Assembly (NCBI GenBank): GCA_003243255.1 | Contig: QFQM01000284.1 | Span: 1 to 5,148, forward strand | Length of the DNA: 5,148 bases | Source: Flavobacterium psychrophilum | GTDB taxonomy: Bacteria > Bacteroidota > Bacteroidia > Flavobacteriales > Flavobacteriaceae | Direction of reading: 5' to 3' | In this document: positions 4,952 to 5,148 of the stretch, in pieces | Numbering within the stretch: position 1 is the first letter of the stretch | Layout: each line of letters begins with the position of its first letter | Made by a program: the position numbers and the translations under genes | The notes under the pieces: model-generated | What the model was told of the DNA's origin: nothing | Seen by the model: only the letters and a program-made list of their open reading frames with translations | The model's database searches: none

Positions 4952-5148
4952 TTACTTGGCTGCTTTCATTCTTATAACAGGTACATCCATCATAGTTTCT
5001 TTTTCGACTAATTTTAATCCATATTTGCTCAGTTCATTGTTTACCGCACCAAGGTTGGATAAATCACAGTTTAGACTTATATCTATATTTCCGGTATAGT
5101 TTGTTTCATCAATAATAATTGGATACAATTGCAGCGGCTGAGCCAGGG
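4952..5148 (-). CDS. C-terminal part of a DUF3738/TIGR03435-like protein (runs off the right edge)
   Basis: The minus strand is open from the window edge to a TAA (4952-4954), giving 64 residues. The visible sequence has PIIIDETNYTGNIDISL, then LSNLGAVNNELSKYGLKLVE, then MMDVPVIRMKAAK. This is the pattern at the end of DUF3738/TIGR03435 domains: a 'V-x-D-x-T-G-x-x-G-x-x-D' strand, a helix with 'L-x-x-x-x-G-L-x-L', and a final strand ending in 'V-I'. In Bacteroidota this domain is often the tail of exported proteins, in some cases behind a redoxin/TlpA domain, but that part lies outside the window. The gene converges on the small-protein gene and shares its terminator. The coding call is firm from the frame and the ending; the domain call is from memory of the pattern. 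Confidence 0.72.
   Translation of the reverse strand, partial: LAQPLQLYPIIIDETNYTGNIDISLNCDLSNLGAVNNELSKYGLKLVEKETMMDVPVIRMKAAK

Noticed and set aside
1..5148. CRISPR arrays, insertion sequences, integrases and attachment sites
   Set aside because: No regularly spaced repeats, no transposase- or recombinase-like product and no flanking direct repeats were seen.

Overview
The window looks like chromosomal DNA of a Bacteroidota bacterium, most likely of the Chitinophagaceae/Sphingobacteriales type. The evidence is a TlpA-type thioredoxin of the Bacteroidota envelope class at the left edge, an AraC-type regulator with a non-standard sensor half, a MauE/DoxX-like membrane protein with a CSCGG motif, a DUF3738/TIGR03435-like C-terminus at the right edge, and start regions that are A+T-rich and lack Shine-Dalgarno sequences. 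Genus cannot be decided from the sequence alone.

Layout. Bases 1-644 are the 3' part of a TlpA-like thiol-disulfide oxidoreductase gene, closed by a strong intrinsic terminator (715-752). A gene-free stretch follows (753-1088) with a nested inverted repeat at 903-934 that may be an operator. Then comes an AraC-family regulator (1089-2069). After a 294-bp spacer holding a perfect -7-like box, a 12-bp tandem repeat and a 12-bp palindrome, there is a tight same-strand group: a MauE-like four-helix membrane protein (2364-2840), a membrane-anchored, probably beta-propeller protein of unknown function (2851-3888), and a small exported protein with a CX7C pair (3918-4307). A second small exported protein (4508-4882), a paralog of the first, stands 200 bp further on and ends in a 21-bp perfect hairpin (4895-4940). 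The 3' end of a convergent minus-strand gene (4952-5148) fills the right edge.

How they may work together. The two small proteins share an architecture: a signal peptide, a K-x3-V-x5-YExW block at identical residue numbers, a variable middle, and a CX7-8C block near the C-terminus. MauE of the methylamine-utilisation cluster is known to be needed for maturation of a disulfide-rich periplasmic subunit. A MauE-like protein next to a membrane-anchored propeller and two paralogous Cys-pair exported proteins therefore suggests a small envelope module in which the small proteins are redox-matured substrates. This is inference from context. The MauE family is recognised, but the propeller-like protein and the small proteins are not. 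The group from about 2600 to 4300 is visibly richer in A+T than the flanking TlpA and regulator genes, which fits an accessory cassette.
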